Origin: Massilia sp. MS-15
Lineage (GTDB): Bacteria > Pseudomonadota > Gammaproteobacteria > Burkholderiales > Burkholderiaceae_D
Length of the DNA stretch: 62,341 nt
Reading direction: 5' to 3'
NCBI RefSeq assembly: GCF_020176695.1
Contig: NZ_JAIWIA010000011.1
Location: forward strand, 1 to 62,341
The translations under genes and the position numbers were made by a program. Numbering within the stretch: the stretch's first letter is position 1; each line of letters begins with the position of its first letter. Below, piece after piece: positions 8,692 through 17,899 of the stretch. Under the pieces are notes generated by a model. It saw only the letters and a program-made list of their open reading frames with translations, made no database searches and was not told the DNA's origin.

Positions 8692-9891
8692 TCAATGTGC
8701 CAGGCAGTTGTCGGCATGCCAGTCGTACAGCCAGGCGAGGGCTTCGTAGAAGCCGCTGGCGTCGCGGCCCTTCCACAGGTCGTTGCGCACCAGGCGCTCG
8801 ACGCCGGCGGCGTGGTACAGGCGGCCCATCTCGCGCACCGACAGCACCACGCGGGCGCTGCGGGTGATGCGCGAGCGCTGGTAGAGGGCGAACGCGGCCG
8901 CCATGTCGTCCTTGCAGTGCTTGATGGCGGCGCCGAGCGTGACCGCGTCTTCCAGCGCCATGCAGGCGCCCTGCGCCAGGTACTGCATCATCGGGTGGGC
9001 GGCGTCGCCCAGCAGGGTGATGCGCCCGCGGGTCCAGTTGTCGACCGGCTCGCGGTCGGCCGTGCTCCAGCGCCGCCAGCTCTGCGGCAGGTGCAGCAGC
9101 TTGCGCGGCAGTTCGGCGATGCCGGTGAAGTAGGACAGCACCTCTTCCTTGCTGCCATCGCTCACGCCCCAGGTTTCCGGTTCGCGGCTGTGGAAGGTCA
9201 CCACCAGGTTGTACAGGTCGCCGCCGCGCAGCGGGTAGTGCACCAGGTGGCAGTTCGGGCCGGCCCACACGACCGGCGCGTTCATGCGCAGTTCCTCGGG
9301 CATGTCGGCCACCGGTACCACGGCGCGGTAGACCACATGGCCGGAAACGCGCACGCCGTCGCCCACCACCGCCTCGCGCGCCACCGACTTCACGCCGTCG
9401 CAGCCGATCAGGTAGCCGGCCTGGAAGCGGCGGCCGTCGGCGGCGCGCACCGTCACGCCGGCGTCGTCCTGCTCGATGCGCTCGATGCGGCAGGAGGTGA
9501 CCAGCTCGATGTTCGGAATGCCGCGCACCTGCTCGAGGATGGCGGTGTGGATGTCGGCGCGGTGGATCACGGCGTACGGGTTGCCGAAGCGCTGGCGGAA
9601 GGCCGGGCCGACGTCGAAACTGGCGACGGTGGCGCAGTCGACCGCGTCCATCATCACCAGGCGCTCGGTGAACACGGCCATCTCGCGCACGCGCCGGCCG
9701 GCGCCCAGGGCGTCGAGGGCGGCGAAGGCGTTCGGTCCGAGCTGCAGGCCGGCGCCGATCTCGCCCAGTTCGGCGGCCTGCTCGAGCACCGTCACCTGCA
9801 GGCCGAGCTGGGACAGCGCCAGCGCGGCGGCGATGCCGCCGATGCCTGCGCCGGCGACGATCACGGAGGGTGGGGAAGCGGGTAGGGTCAT
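8692..9891 (-). CDS. FAD-dependent 3-hydroxybenzoate 6-monooxygenase-type hydroxylase
   Basis: A 399-residue group A flavoprotein monooxygenase. The FAD Rossmann motif GAGIGG is at 14-19, the second FAD motif LLGDAAHPM near 285-300, and LIGCDGVKS lies between them. The overall pattern, including [15 protein letters not shown], fits enzymes that para-hydroxylate 3-hydroxybenzoate to gentisate with NADH; salicylate hydroxylase-like relatives are the alternative. It is the first gene of the gentisate operon and is divergent from a LysR gene. In this pathway it would supply gentisate to the next enzyme. Confidence 0.87.
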   Translation of the reverse strand: MTLPASPPSVIVAGAGIGGIAAALALSQLGLQVTVLEQAAELGEIGAGLQLGPNAFAALDALGAGRRVREMAVFTERLVMMDAVDCATVASFDVGPAFRQRFGNPYAVIHRADIHTAILEQVRGIPNIELVTSCRIERIEQDDAGVTVRAADGRRFQAGYLIGCDGVKSVAREAVVGDGVRVSGHVVYRAVVPVADMPEELRMNAPVVWAGPNCHLVHYPLRGGDLYNLVVTFHSREPETWGVSDGSKEEVLSYFTGIAELPRKLLHLPQSWRRWSTADREPVDNWTRGRITLLGDAAHPMMQYLAQGACMALEDAVTLGAAIKHCKDDMAAAFALYQRSRITRSARVVLSVREMGRLYHAAGVERLVRNDLWKGRDASGFYEALAWLYDWHADNCLAH

Positions 9892-9999
9892 GGCGGTCTC
9901 CTGGTCTTGTTGATTGGTGCCAGTGTGCCTGCCGATCTTTATTTGGAAAACTGATTGAGCTTGATTATGATGATCGACAATCCCAATAAAGGAAGAAGC
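9892..9999. promoter_or_regulatory. Divergent promoter region between gentisate operon and LysR gene
   Basis: The 108 bases between the two start codons are notably AT-rich. They contain an ATC...GAT dyad around 9936-9954 and an imperfect TTG...CAA dyad around 9960-9980, both plausible for LysR-type (T-N11-A) binding. Divergent placement next to the operon it controls is the usual LysR arrangement. No exact promoter elements are assigned. Confidence 0.4.
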
Positions 10000-10890
10000 A
10001 TGGCCTTCGATCTGGAACTGCTCGCGATCTTCGACGAGATCTACAAGACCGGCAACGTGACCCGCGCGGCGGCCAACCTGGGCCTGCCGCAATCGACCGT
10101 GAGCGTCGGGCTCGGACGCCTGCGCGAGCATTTCAACGACCGCCTGTTCAGCCGCACGGCCAAGGGCATGCTGCCCACGCCGCGCGCGCAGAACGCGATC
10201 GCCGACGTGCGCGCGGCCCTGCAGGCGCTGCAGCATGCGCTGGCCGACCAGCCGGCCTTCGATCCGGCCGCCAGCGAGCGCGAGTTCCGCATCTGCATGA
10301 CCGATATCAGCGAAGTGGTGCTGCTGCCGCGCCTGTTGAACCATGTGCGCGAGGTGGGGCCCGGGATCCGGGTGGCGATCTCGAAGATCTCGCCGGACAG
10401 CCCGCTGGAGCTGGCCGACGGCAGCGTCGACCTGGCGGTGGGCTTCATGCCGCACCTGGAGGCGGGCTTCTACCAGCAGGTGCTGTTCGACCAGCATTTC
10501 GTGTGCCTGGCCGCCGCGAACCACCCGCGCGTGGGCGCGGAGCTGGGCTGCGAAGACCTGCGGCGCGAGGCGCACATCCGCGTGCTCACCTCGGGCACCG
10601 GCCATGCGATCGTCGACAAGGTACTGGCGGCCGAGGGCATCGAACGCAGGTTCGCGCTCAAGCTGCCCAGCTTCCTGGGCGTGGCGCGCATCGTGGCCCA
10701 GACCGAGCTGCTAGCCATCGTGCCCTTCCGCTATGCGGCCGAGGTGGCGGCCAGCGAGGCGGTGCGCGCGCTGCCGGTGCCGGTCGAGCTGCCGCCCTTC
10801 CAGGTCAAGCAGCACTGGCACGAGCGCTACCACGCGGACGTGTCGAACCGCTGGCTGCGCCAGACGGTGGCCAGCCTGTTCCTGTCCTAG
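10000..10890 (+). CDS. LysR-family regulator, probable gentisate-operon regulator
   Basis: A 296-residue LysR-type regulator with an N-terminal winged helix-turn-helix (GNVTRAAANLGLPQSTVSVGLGRLREHF, residues about 17-44) and a periplasmic-binding-like effector domain. The ATG at 10000 has GGAAG close upstream; an in-frame ATG at 9955 lacks one and lies in the divergent promoter. It faces away from the 3-hydroxybenzoate hydroxylase gene, so it most likely activates the gentisate operon in response to an aromatic acid (inference from position). Its stop overlaps tail to tail with the stop of the next LysR gene. Confidence 0.9.
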   Translation: MAFDLELLAIFDEIYKTGNVTRAAANLGLPQSTVSVGLGRLREHFNDRLFSRTAKGMLPTPRAQNAIADVRAALQALQHALADQPAFDPAASEREFRICMTDISEVVLLPRLLNHVREVGPGIRVAISKISPDSPLELADGSVDLAVGFMPHLEAGFYQQVLFDQHFVCLAAANHPRVGAELGCEDLRREAHIRVLTSGTGHAIVDKVLAAEGIERRFALKLPSFLGVARIVAQTELLAIVPFRYAAEVAASEAVRALPVPVELPPFQVKQHWHERYHADVSNRWLRQTVASLFLS

Positions 10891-11798
10891 GCCGGCACCC
10901 GCGCCTGCGGTGACAACAGGTCGCTGAGACTGGTCCGCACTTCTTCCGCCGCCGCCACCACCAGCGGATTGCTGGGCTGCTGCCCCGGCATCACCATGCA
11001 CAGCGTGGTTTCCAGCCCCGGGCGCTCGATGCGCTGCCAGGACAGGGCCGGGAGGGTGGCGTCGCGCCCCACCAGGCGCGGCATGATCGAGTAGCCCATG
11101 CCCTGGGCCACCAGCTCCATGGTCGAATAGGTCGAATCGACCTGCAGCCGCAGGTTCACGCCCAGGCCCAGGCGCGCCGCCGCCGATTCGATGGCGACCC
11201 GGATCGAGTGGTTCCCGTGCGGCAGGATCAGCGGCAGCGCCGCCACCTCCGCCAGGCCGACCTGCTGCGCATCCTCGCCCACCGGCGCCGCGCCGATCAG
11301 GTACAAGGGCTCGGAGACGATCGGCGTGATGCGGATGTTGGGCGAGGCCGCCGGGTTGTACAGCAAGGCGAAATCCAGCTGGCCCAGCAGGACCGCGTCG
11401 TACAGCGCCCCCGACAGGCCCTCGACCACGCTGATCGAGGCGCGCGGATACAGCTCCACCAGCCGCGGCAGCAGGGTGGCGATGCAGGCGCGCCCAATGC
11501 TCGGGGTCATGCCGATCGCCAGCTGGCCGGAAAAGGCCGACTCCGAATCGCGCACGGCGATCGCGGCCGCATCCATCAGGTGCAGCACGCCGCGCGCGTA
11601 CTCGAGGAACTTCTTGCCGGCCTCGGTGAGCAGCACCCCGCGGCCGTGGCGGTAGAACAGGCTGGCGCGCAGTTCCACTTCGAGCGCGCGCACCTGGCGG
11701 CTCAGGGTGGACTGGCCGATGTCGAGCAGGTCGGCGGCCTTGATGTAGCTGCCGGTTTCGGCGATGCGCACGAAGTGGCGGATCTGGGTGATTTCCAT
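10887..11798 (-). CDS. LysR-family regulator
   Basis: A 303-residue LysR-type regulator starting MEITQIRHFVRIAETGSYIKA, with the HTH in the first 60 residues and a co-inducer domain behind it (GQLAIGMTPSIGR near 90-105). The N-terminal sequence resembles LysR proteins that control aromatic or nitrogen catabolism such as the CbbR/NAC group, but no specific orthologue is claimed. It lies 95 bases downstream of the flavin reductase fusion gene on the same strand and may be cotranscribed from the promoter near 13156-13183. Confidence 0.9.
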   Translation of the reverse strand: MEITQIRHFVRIAETGSYIKAADLLDIGQSTLSRQVRALEVELRASLFYRHGRGVLLTEAGKKFLEYARGVLHLMDAAAIAVRDSESAFSGQLAIGMTPSIGRACIATLLPRLVELYPRASISVVEGLSGALYDAVLLGQLDFALLYNPAASPNIRITPIVSEPLYLIGAAPVGEDAQQVGLAEVAALPLILPHGNHSIRVAIESAAARLGLGVNLRLQVDSTYSTMELVAQGMGYSIMPRLVGRDATLPALSWQRIERPGLETTLCMVMPGQQPSNPLVVAAAEEVRTSLSDLLSPQARVPA

Positions 11799-11893
11799 GC
11801 TGCCTCGCGTAACAGGGAGAGTTGCGAATGGATGAGTGTAACGCGCGGCGCACGTGCTGTCAGGCTTGCGCCCAGGCTCCGCTGAGGCTCCGC

Positions 11894-13114
11894 TCAGGCC
11901 CGCAGACGCTGCGGCTCGGCGCCGCGCCTTGCAGCGATCGCCGCTTCCAGCCGCGCCGCCGAGGCCTGCAGGCGCGCCAGCCACCCGCGCACCTGGCCCA
12001 GGCTGGCGCCGGGCGGCAGGGCGCTCAGGCGCAGCACCAGCACGACCTGTCCATGGGCGTCGCGCACCGGCACCGACAGGTGGCGCAGGTCGTAGCGGCC
12101 GTCTTCCGGCAGCGCGTCCGGCTCGTGCAGGCCGGCGCGCGCCTTGGCCGCGTCCAGCAGGCGCCGTTCCTGGCCCGGGGTACGGTGGGGCATCGAGTAC
12201 AGGGCGACCAGCTCTTCCAGCTGGCCGCCGTCCCCATCCTCCCCATGCAGGGCGATCGACCAGCCGCGCGTGCGCACCCGTTCCAGCTGGGCGCGCGCCG
12301 CGTCCACCGTCTCCTGGCCGGCCCGGCCCAGGCGCTTGAGCCATTCGGCCTCGCCCGGCGCGCCGGCGCTGCCCACGAACAGCGGGCCGAGCGGCGGCGC
12401 GCAGGGCACCCGCAGGCCGAGGCGGCTGTGCAGGCGGAAGTGTGGCGAGCGGTTCTCGGTGGCGACGTACACCACGTCGCCACCGACGGCCGCCACCAGG
12501 CTGCATTCCGCCTCCAGCTCCACCGCCACCGCTTCCATCTCGTCGCGCCCGGTCTCGGCCAGCTGCACCGCCTCGATGGTTTCGCGGTCGGCCTGGGCCA
12601 CCAGCGGCCCAGGCGTGAAGCGCCCGTAGCCGCGCTGGAAGAACAGCAGCGGCGCCGTGTCGCGCTCGAGCGCCATGTCGCGCACGCCGCCCAGCACGAT
12701 GTAATGGTCGCCGACTTCGGTCACGCTGGCGTAGTCGCAGTCGATCCAGGCCACCACGCCGTCCAGCACCGGGTTGCCGGCCGGGCTGCGGTGCCAGGCC
12801 AGGCCAGCGAACTTGTCCTCGGCGGGCGAGGCGAAGTGCTGGCACACGGCTTCCTGGTCGGCGGCCAGGATGTTGACGCAGAAGCGCTTGCCGGGCGCTT
12901 CGCGCATCCGCGCGAAGGTGCGCGAGGTCTTCATCGGCAGGTAGCCGATCAGGGGGGGATCGAGCGAGACCGAGGTGAAGGTGCCGATCACCATGCCGGT
13001 CGCGGCGCCGTGTTCGTCGATGCAGGTGACGATGGCGACGCCGGTCGGATAGCTGCCGAGCACCTCGCGGAAGCGGGCGCCGTCGATGGGCTGGGCGGGA
13101 AGGGTGGTGTGCAT
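11894..13114 (-). CDS. Flavin reductase fused to an IclR-like effector-binding domain
   Basis: A 406-residue fusion. Residues 1 to about 165 are a flavin reductase of the HpaC/HsaB type (SYPTGVAIVTC, GTFTSVSLDPPLIGY, KRFCVNILAADQEAVCQHFA, HYIVLGGVRDM), which supplies reduced FMN or FAD to a separate oxygenase. Residues from about 175 resemble the ligand-binding half of IclR regulators (ECSLVAAVGGDVVYVA, RLGLRVPCAPPLGPLFVGSAG, VRTRGWSIAL) but no DNA-binding HTH is present. The likely partner oxygenase is the class D monooxygenase at 35832. The extra domain may let the aromatic substrate stimulate the reductase, as the C-terminal domain of Acinetobacter C1 hydroxyphenylacetate reductase does; that analogy is inference. 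Confidence 0.82.
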   Translation of the reverse strand: MHTTLPAQPIDGARFREVLGSYPTGVAIVTCIDEHGAATGMVIGTFTSVSLDPPLIGYLPMKTSRTFARMREAPGKRFCVNILAADQEAVCQHFASPAEDKFAGLAWHRSPAGNPVLDGVVAWIDCDYASVTEVGDHYIVLGGVRDMALERDTAPLLFFQRGYGRFTPGPLVAQADRETIEAVQLAETGRDEMEAVAVELEAECSLVAAVGGDVVYVATENRSPHFRLHSRLGLRVPCAPPLGPLFVGSAGAPGEAEWLKRLGRAGQETVDAARAQLERVRTRGWSIALHGEDGDGGQLEELVALYSMPHRTPGQERRLLDAAKARAGLHEPDALPEDGRYDLRHLSVPVRDAHGQVVLVLRLSALPPGASLGQVRGWLARLQASAARLEAAIAARRGAEPQRLRA

Positions 13115-13152
13115 GGAGGTCTCGCTGTCTCGTTGGAATGGGCCGGGTGCGT

Positions 13153-13183
13153 TTGATTATATCGTTCTAGAACGGTAATTCAA
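13153..13183. promoter_or_regulatory. Overlapping divergent promoters with CGTTCTAGAACG palindrome
   Basis: On the minus strand TTGAAT (13178-13183) and TATAAT (13156-13161) are separated by 16 bases, a near-consensus sigma-70 promoter for the flavin reductase. The spacer contains the perfect 12-bp palindrome CGTTCTAGAACG (13163-13174), where a bound protein would block polymerase. On the plus strand TTGATT (13153-13158) and TAATTC (13176-13181), 17 bases apart, could serve the operon starting at 13337. The TTCTAGAA core recurs at 20976 and 33830. Confidence 0.65.
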
Positions 13184-13336
13184 GAACTTTCGACGTCGCG
13201 AGTCATGCAGTTTACGCATAGTAGCCTTGAAGGTATTCGACTTGTATCGGTTCGGCCCAGTGCTGACAATGCTCCTCATTGCCCGTCCGGGCCGGCTCCA
13301 CCGGCGCCGGCAGGGACCCAGGAGACAAGGTAGAAC

Positions 13337-14263
13337 ATGGACAGATTGAACAACAAGGTCGCCATCGTGTTTGGCGCGGGACCGAACATCGGCGGCACCA
13401 TCGCCCACTTCCTGGCGCGCGAAGGCGCCAGCGTGTGCGTCACCGACATCAGGGAAGAAGCGGCCGTGGCCGCGGCCGACTTCATCCGCGAACGCGGCTG
13501 GGAAGCCACGGGCCTGGCCTGCAACGCCCGCAGCGACGAGGATGTGCAGCGCGCCGTCGCCGCCACCGTCGCACGATACGGCCGCCTCGACATCGTGGTC
13601 AACATGGCCGGCCGCGTGCACTGGGACGACGTCCTGAACATGAAGCTGGACGACTGGCACGACTCGGTCGGCAGTTTCGCCACCGCCGGCCTGCTGGCCA
13701 CCCAGCACGGGGCGCGCGCCATGCTGGCCTGCGCGGCGCAGGGCAGCATCATCCACATCATGTCCACCGCCGCCCACTTCGGCGAAGCCGACGGCGCCGC
13801 CTACTGCGCGGCCAAGGCGGCGCTGCTCAACTTCGCCCGCTCGGCGGCGCTCGACCTGGCCCACCACGGCATCCGCGTCAATACCGTCACGCCCTGCTCG
13901 ATGGAGCACCAGCTGTGGTCGACCATGCGCGACGAGATGTTCGACCCCGGCTGGGAGCAGCCGCAGCGGCGCGGCTTCTACTCGCGCCAGGAATACCTGG
14001 ACCAGATGCCACTGCGCCGCTTCCCGCGCGCCGCCGACCTGGCCTGGGCCACGGTGTTCCTGGCCTCGGACGAATCGGCCTGCATGACCGGGGCCGACCT
14101 GGCGGTGGACGGTGGCCTGCGCCACAAGTACCCGACCTGGACCCCGGGCAGGCACGACCCGCTCGACATCAAGGACTATGCGCGCGCCACCCGCGTCACC
14201 CGCTACGGCGAGGAGCAGGAGCTCCTCACCGAACTGCACGGACAACCGATCGACCGTTCCTGA
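13337..14263 (+). CDS. Short-chain dehydrogenase/reductase (possible dihydrodiol dehydrogenase)
   Basis: A 308-residue SDR. The cofactor motif GAGPNIGG is near residues 14-21, the NMAG motif near 90-93, and the catalytic YCAAK (Tyr-x-x-x-Lys) near 156-160, with a Ser upstream in HIMSTAAH. The C-terminus is about 50 residues longer than a minimal SDR. It would oxidise a hydroxyl with NAD(P). Being the first gene of the operon and next to a Rieske oxygenase, it may re-aromatise a cis-dihydrodiol to a catechol; a role on a side-chain alcohol is also possible. Confidence 0.85.
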   Translation: MDRLNNKVAIVFGAGPNIGGTIAHFLAREGASVCVTDIREEAAVAAADFIRERGWEATGLACNARSDEDVQRAVAATVARYGRLDIVVNMAGRVHWDDVLNMKLDDWHDSVGSFATAGLLATQHGARAMLACAAQGSIIHIMSTAAHFGEADGAAYCAAKAALLNFARSAALDLAHHGIRVNTVTPCSMEHQLWSTMRDEMFDPGWEQPQRRGFYSRQEYLDQMPLRRFPRAADLAWATVFLASDESACMTGADLAVDGGLRHKYPTWTPGRHDPLDIKDYARATRVTRYGEEQELLTELHGQPIDRS

Positions 14264-14282
14264 CCAATCACGGAGACACCAT

Positions 14283-15473
14283 ATGGAAACCATCCAGGAC
14301 CAGCGCCGCGAAGAACGCGCCCAGCAATTCCGCAAACTCACCGAGACCAGCCGCTGCAAGCCGATGGGGCGCCTGCTGCGCCAGTTCTGGCAGCCGGTCG
14401 CGCTGTCCGAGGACGTCGCCGCCGGCGCCGCCATCCCGCTCCTGATCATGGGCGAGGAACTGACCCTGTACCGCGGCGAGAGCGGCCAGCTGCACCTGGT
14501 GGGCGGACGCTGCGCGCACCGCCGCACCCTGCTGCACACCGGCTGGGTGGTGGGCGAAGAGATCCGCTGCATCTACCATGGCTGGCAGTTCGACGGCAGC
14601 GGCGGCTGCACCAGGCGTCCGGCCGAAGCGAACAACGGCATGCCACGCACGAAGATTCCCGGCTACCCGGTGCGTGAGTACATGGGCCTGGTGTTCGCCT
14701 ACATGGGCGAGGGCGCGGCCCCCGAATTCGACCTGCCGCGCAAGCTGCGCCTGGAGCGCGAAGGCACCTTGGTGGCCAACGGCCGCGAACGCTGGGACAA
14801 CAACTGGTTCCAGCAGGTCGAGAACTCGCTGGATGCGGTGCACGTGAGCTTCGTGCACATGGCACTCACTGTGGGCCCGTTCGGCAAGGCCGTCACCGGC
14901 GCGATTCCGGAGCTGTCGTATGAAGAGACATCGGCCGGCATCCGCCAGACCGCCAGGCGCTCGGAAAACAACGTGCGTGTCAGCGACTGGACCTTCCCGA
15001 ACAACAACCACGTCACCGTGCCCGGCCTGACCCCGGACGACCCCTGGATCGACGTGTTCGTGTGGATGACCCCGAACGACGACCTGAACACCACCCGTTT
15101 CATGATCTACGGCCAGGCCCCCGGCGCCAGCGAGGAAGCGCGGCAGCGCTTCAGCGACTATTTCGCCAGGTACGGCAAGTACGATCCGGCCGAGCACCAC
15201 GACGAGCTGTTCGCCTCGCGCGAGTGGAACAACCCGGACGACATCTTCGTGGGCCTGACCGCCGCCCAGGACTACCTGTCGATCCGCGGCCAGGCGCGCG
15301 TCACGGCGCGCGAGGACGAGATCCTGGGCCGTTCCGACCTCGGCATCGTCACCCTGCGCAAGCTGTTCTTCCGCGAGCTGGAGCTGATCGAGGCCGGCCA
15401 GCCGACCAAGGCGTGGCACGCGCTGCACGACGCCGACGCGCTGCCGGTGCAGCCCGGCCAGGAAGCCGCCTGA
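14283..15473 (+). CDS. Rieske non-haem iron oxygenase, phthalate-dioxygenase-like alpha subunit
   Basis: A 396-residue oxygenase. The Rieske cluster ligands are C77-x-H79 and C96-x2-H99, and the mononuclear iron motif D184-x2-H187-x4-H192 lies in ENSLDAVHVSFVH. No beta subunit is nearby, as expected for the homo-oligomeric phthalate/vanillate-type group, which either dihydroxylates rings or demethylates methoxy groups. Electrons would come from a phthalate-type reductase, the only candidate being the gene at 28915, some 14 kb away on the other strand. The ATG at 14283 follows the SDR gene by 19 bases. Confidence 0.9.
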   Translation: METIQDQRREERAQQFRKLTETSRCKPMGRLLRQFWQPVALSEDVAAGAAIPLLIMGEELTLYRGESGQLHLVGGRCAHRRTLLHTGWVVGEEIRCIYHGWQFDGSGGCTRRPAEANNGMPRTKIPGYPVREYMGLVFAYMGEGAAPEFDLPRKLRLEREGTLVANGRERWDNNWFQQVENSLDAVHVSFVHMALTVGPFGKAVTGAIPELSYEETSAGIRQTARRSENNVRVSDWTFPNNNHVTVPGLTPDDPWIDVFVWMTPNDDLNTTRFMIYGQAPGASEEARQRFSDYFARYGKYDPAEHHDELFASREWNNPDDIFVGLTAAQDYLSIRGQARVTAREDEILGRSDLGIVTLRKLFFRELELIEAGQPTKAWHALHDADALPVQPGQEAA

Positions 15474-15538
15474 ATTACCCTCGCACCGGCGCCGCCACCT
15501 GGCCGCGCCGGTGCTCCCACCACGAATGCGCCTCCACC

Positions 15539-16711
15539 ATGCTTGACTTGACTCCCCATGATTCGCTCCCCGAGGAGCTGCTGCAGTTCCGCGACTCGAT
15601 CCGCCGCTTCGTCGACCGTGAGCTGATCCCCCTCGAACACGCCGTCGGCGCCAATGGCATGCTGCCGCCGGAACAGGCCGAGGCCCTGCGCCAGCGCGCA
15701 CGGCAGGCCGGCTTCTGGCTGATGGACATCCCCGAGGAATTCGGCGGCCAGGGCTTGCCGCTGCTGGCCCTGGCCGTGTTCTGGGAAGAGGTCGGCCGCA
15801 GCACGGTCGCCTCCTGGGTGCGCGACCACGGCATCTTCGGCCCGATGGTCGGCCCGATCCTGCTCGGCCTGAACCCGGAGCAGCGCGCCCGCTACCTCGA
15901 CCCCGTGCTGGAAGGGACCAAGCGTTCCTGCTTCGCCCAGACCGAGCCGGACGCCGGTTCCGACCCGTCGATGATGCGCACCCGCGCCGTGCGTAGCGAG
16001 CAAGGCTGGTGCCTGAACGGCGTCAAGCGCTACATCACCCGCGCCGCGGCCGCCGATTTCGCCATCGTGATGGCGGTGACCGATCCGGACAAGGGCGCGC
16101 GCGGCGGCATTTCCTGTTTCCTGGTCGACCTGGACGCGCCCGGCGTGACGCTGGCTGGCTCCGAGAAGACCCTGATGGGCGACGCACCCAGCGAACTGAG
16201 TTTCGAGGATGTGCTGGTGCCCTTCGGGAACCTGGTGGGCGAGGAGGGCCGCGGCTTCGCCCTGGCCCAGGGCTACATCAACTACGGGCGGGTGCGCCAG
16301 GGCGCGCATGCCTGCGGCGCCGCCGAGCGCTGCCTGGCCCTCACCGCCGAATACGCGCACCAGCGCAAGACCTTCGGCCAGACCCTGGCCGAGCGCCAGG
16401 GCGTGCAGTGGATGATCGCCGACGCCTTCACCGAGCTGTATTGCACCCGCCTGCTGGTGTACGACGCGGCCCGCAAGAACGATGCCGGGGTCGACGCGCG
16501 CATGGAGACCTTCATGATCAAGACCTTCGGCGTGGAAGCCGGCTGGCGCATCATCGACCAGTGCATGCAGCTGCACGGCGGCATGGGCCTGACCGAGGAC
16601 ACCCCGATCGAGCGCTTCTGGCGCGACCTGCGCAGCTACCGCATCACCGAAGGCCCGACCGAGGTGCTGCGCACCACGCTCGCGCGCCAGATCCTGAAAC
16701 ACTACGCCTGA
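15539..16711 (+). CDS. Acyl-CoA dehydrogenase
   Basis: A 390-residue flavoprotein of the acyl-CoA dehydrogenase family: FAQTEPDAGSDPS (flavin/substrate loop near 131-143), RKTFGQTLAERQ near 280-291, QLHGGMGLTEDTPIERFWRD near 342-361 and the C-terminal ITEGPTEV with the probable catalytic Glu. It would introduce a 2,3 double bond into an acyl-CoA. The following gene encodes a class III CoA-transferase that could make the thioester, so the pair suggests that a substrate side chain or ring-fission acid is handled as a CoA ester. Partner electron-transfer flavoprotein genes are not in the window. Confidence 0.88.
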   Translation: MLDLTPHDSLPEELLQFRDSIRRFVDRELIPLEHAVGANGMLPPEQAEALRQRARQAGFWLMDIPEEFGGQGLPLLALAVFWEEVGRSTVASWVRDHGIFGPMVGPILLGLNPEQRARYLDPVLEGTKRSCFAQTEPDAGSDPSMMRTRAVRSEQGWCLNGVKRYITRAAAADFAIVMAVTDPDKGARGGISCFLVDLDAPGVTLAGSEKTLMGDAPSELSFEDVLVPFGNLVGEEGRGFALAQGYINYGRVRQGAHACGAAERCLALTAEYAHQRKTFGQTLAERQGVQWMIADAFTELYCTRLLVYDAARKNDAGVDARMETFMIKTFGVEAGWRIIDQCMQLHGGMGLTEDTPIERFWRDLRSYRITEGPTEVLRTTLARQILKHYA

Positions 16712-16723
16712 AAGGAAGCACGC

Positions 16724-17860
16724 ATGCACAACCCCCTGGAGGGCATCCTCGTCATCGAACTGGGCACGGTACTTACCGCGCCCCTGGCCGGCATGATGCT
16801 GGCCGACCTCGGCGCGCGCGTGATCAAGGTCGAGCACCCGAACGGCGGCGACCCGTTCCGCCGCCACGCGGGCAAGCTCTACAGCCCGCACTTCGCGTCG
16901 TACAACCGCAACAAGGAGAGCATCCAGCTCGACCTGCAGAACGAGTCCGGCCGCGCCGACCTGCTGGCGCTGCTGGCGCGCGCCGACGTCCTGCTGGAAA
17001 ACTACCGCCCGGGCGTGATGGCGCGCCTCGGCCTGACGCAGGACACGCTGGACGCGGTCAACCCGCGCCTGGTGTGGGCCTCGATCACCGGCTTCGGCGC
17101 CCAGGGACCCTACCGCGACCGTCCGTGCTACGACGCGGTGGCGCTCGGCCTGTCCGGCCTGGCCAGCCAGATGCTGGAGCCGGTGCAGCCGGCCATGAAC
17201 GGGCCGACCATCTCCGACAACATCACCGGCATGTATGCCGCCTACGGCATCCTGGGCGCGCTGATCGGCCGCCAGCAAAGCGGCAAGGGCGCCCGGGTGG
17301 AAGTCAACATGCTGGAAGCCTCGATCGCGTTCTCGCCGGAAGGCTTCGCGCAGTACACCCGCCTGGGCTTGGTGCCGGCGCCCCAGACCCGGGTCGCGAT
17401 CTCGCAGTCGCACGCCTTCGCCTGCGCCGACGGGCGCCTGGTGGCGGTGCACCTGTCTTCGGTGGAGAAGTTCTGGCAGGCCTTCGTCGCCGTGATCGAG
17501 CGTCCGGACCTGCTGGAGGACGCCCGCTTCGTCGACCCGCAGCTGCGCACCCGCAATTACGCGGCCCTGAACGACGAGGTGGCGCGCAGCTTCCGCACCC
17601 GCACCCGCGCCCAGTGGTGCGAGCGCCTGGGCGCCAGCGACGTCCCGTTCGCGCCCGTCAACACCGTGCCCGAAGTGATGGAAGACCCGCAGGTGGTCCA
17701 GGCCGGCACCTTCTACCGGAGCGCGCACCCGGAACACGGGGAGATGACGGCGATCCACCGCCCGGTCGTGATCGACGGCGCGCGCGGTCCGACCACCCGC
17801 CCGGCGCCGACCCTGGGCGAGCACGACGCCGCCATCCGCGCCGAGTTCGGCCTTGGCTGA
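16724..17860 (+). CDS. Class III CoA-transferase (CaiB/BaiF family)
   Basis: A 378-residue member of the formyl-CoA/carnitine CoA-transferase family. Typical segments are DLGARVIKVEHPNGGDPFR, NRNKESIQLDL and ADVLLENYRPGVMARLGL. The region where family members carry the catalytic Asp reads VEVNMLEAS, apparently with Glu instead, which needs alignment before any conclusion. It would transfer CoA between carboxylic acids to activate a pathway acid. It lies 12 bases after the acyl-CoA dehydrogenase with a GGAAG site upstream and is clearly in the same operon. Confidence 0.86.
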   Translation: MHNPLEGILVIELGTVLTAPLAGMMLADLGARVIKVEHPNGGDPFRRHAGKLYSPHFASYNRNKESIQLDLQNESGRADLLALLARADVLLENYRPGVMARLGLTQDTLDAVNPRLVWASITGFGAQGPYRDRPCYDAVALGLSGLASQMLEPVQPAMNGPTISDNITGMYAAYGILGALIGRQQSGKGARVEVNMLEASIAFSPEGFAQYTRLGLVPAPQTRVAISQSHAFACADGRLVAVHLSSVEKFWQAFVAVIERPDLLEDARFVDPQLRTRNYAALNDEVARSFRTRTRAQWCERLGASDVPFAPVNTVPEVMEDPQVVQAGTFYRSAHPEHGEMTAIHRPVVIDGARGPTTRPAPTLGEHDAAIRAEFGLG

Positions 17861-17899
17861 CGCCGCCGCATGGACCACCCGACGAAACCGGAGACACAC

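Noticed and set aside
6867..8717. Possible fusion of gentisate dioxygenase with fumarylpyruvate hydrolase
   Set aside because: The long frame is the hydrolase extended upstream in a different frame from the dioxygenase. Each gene has its own start and stop, so they are separate.
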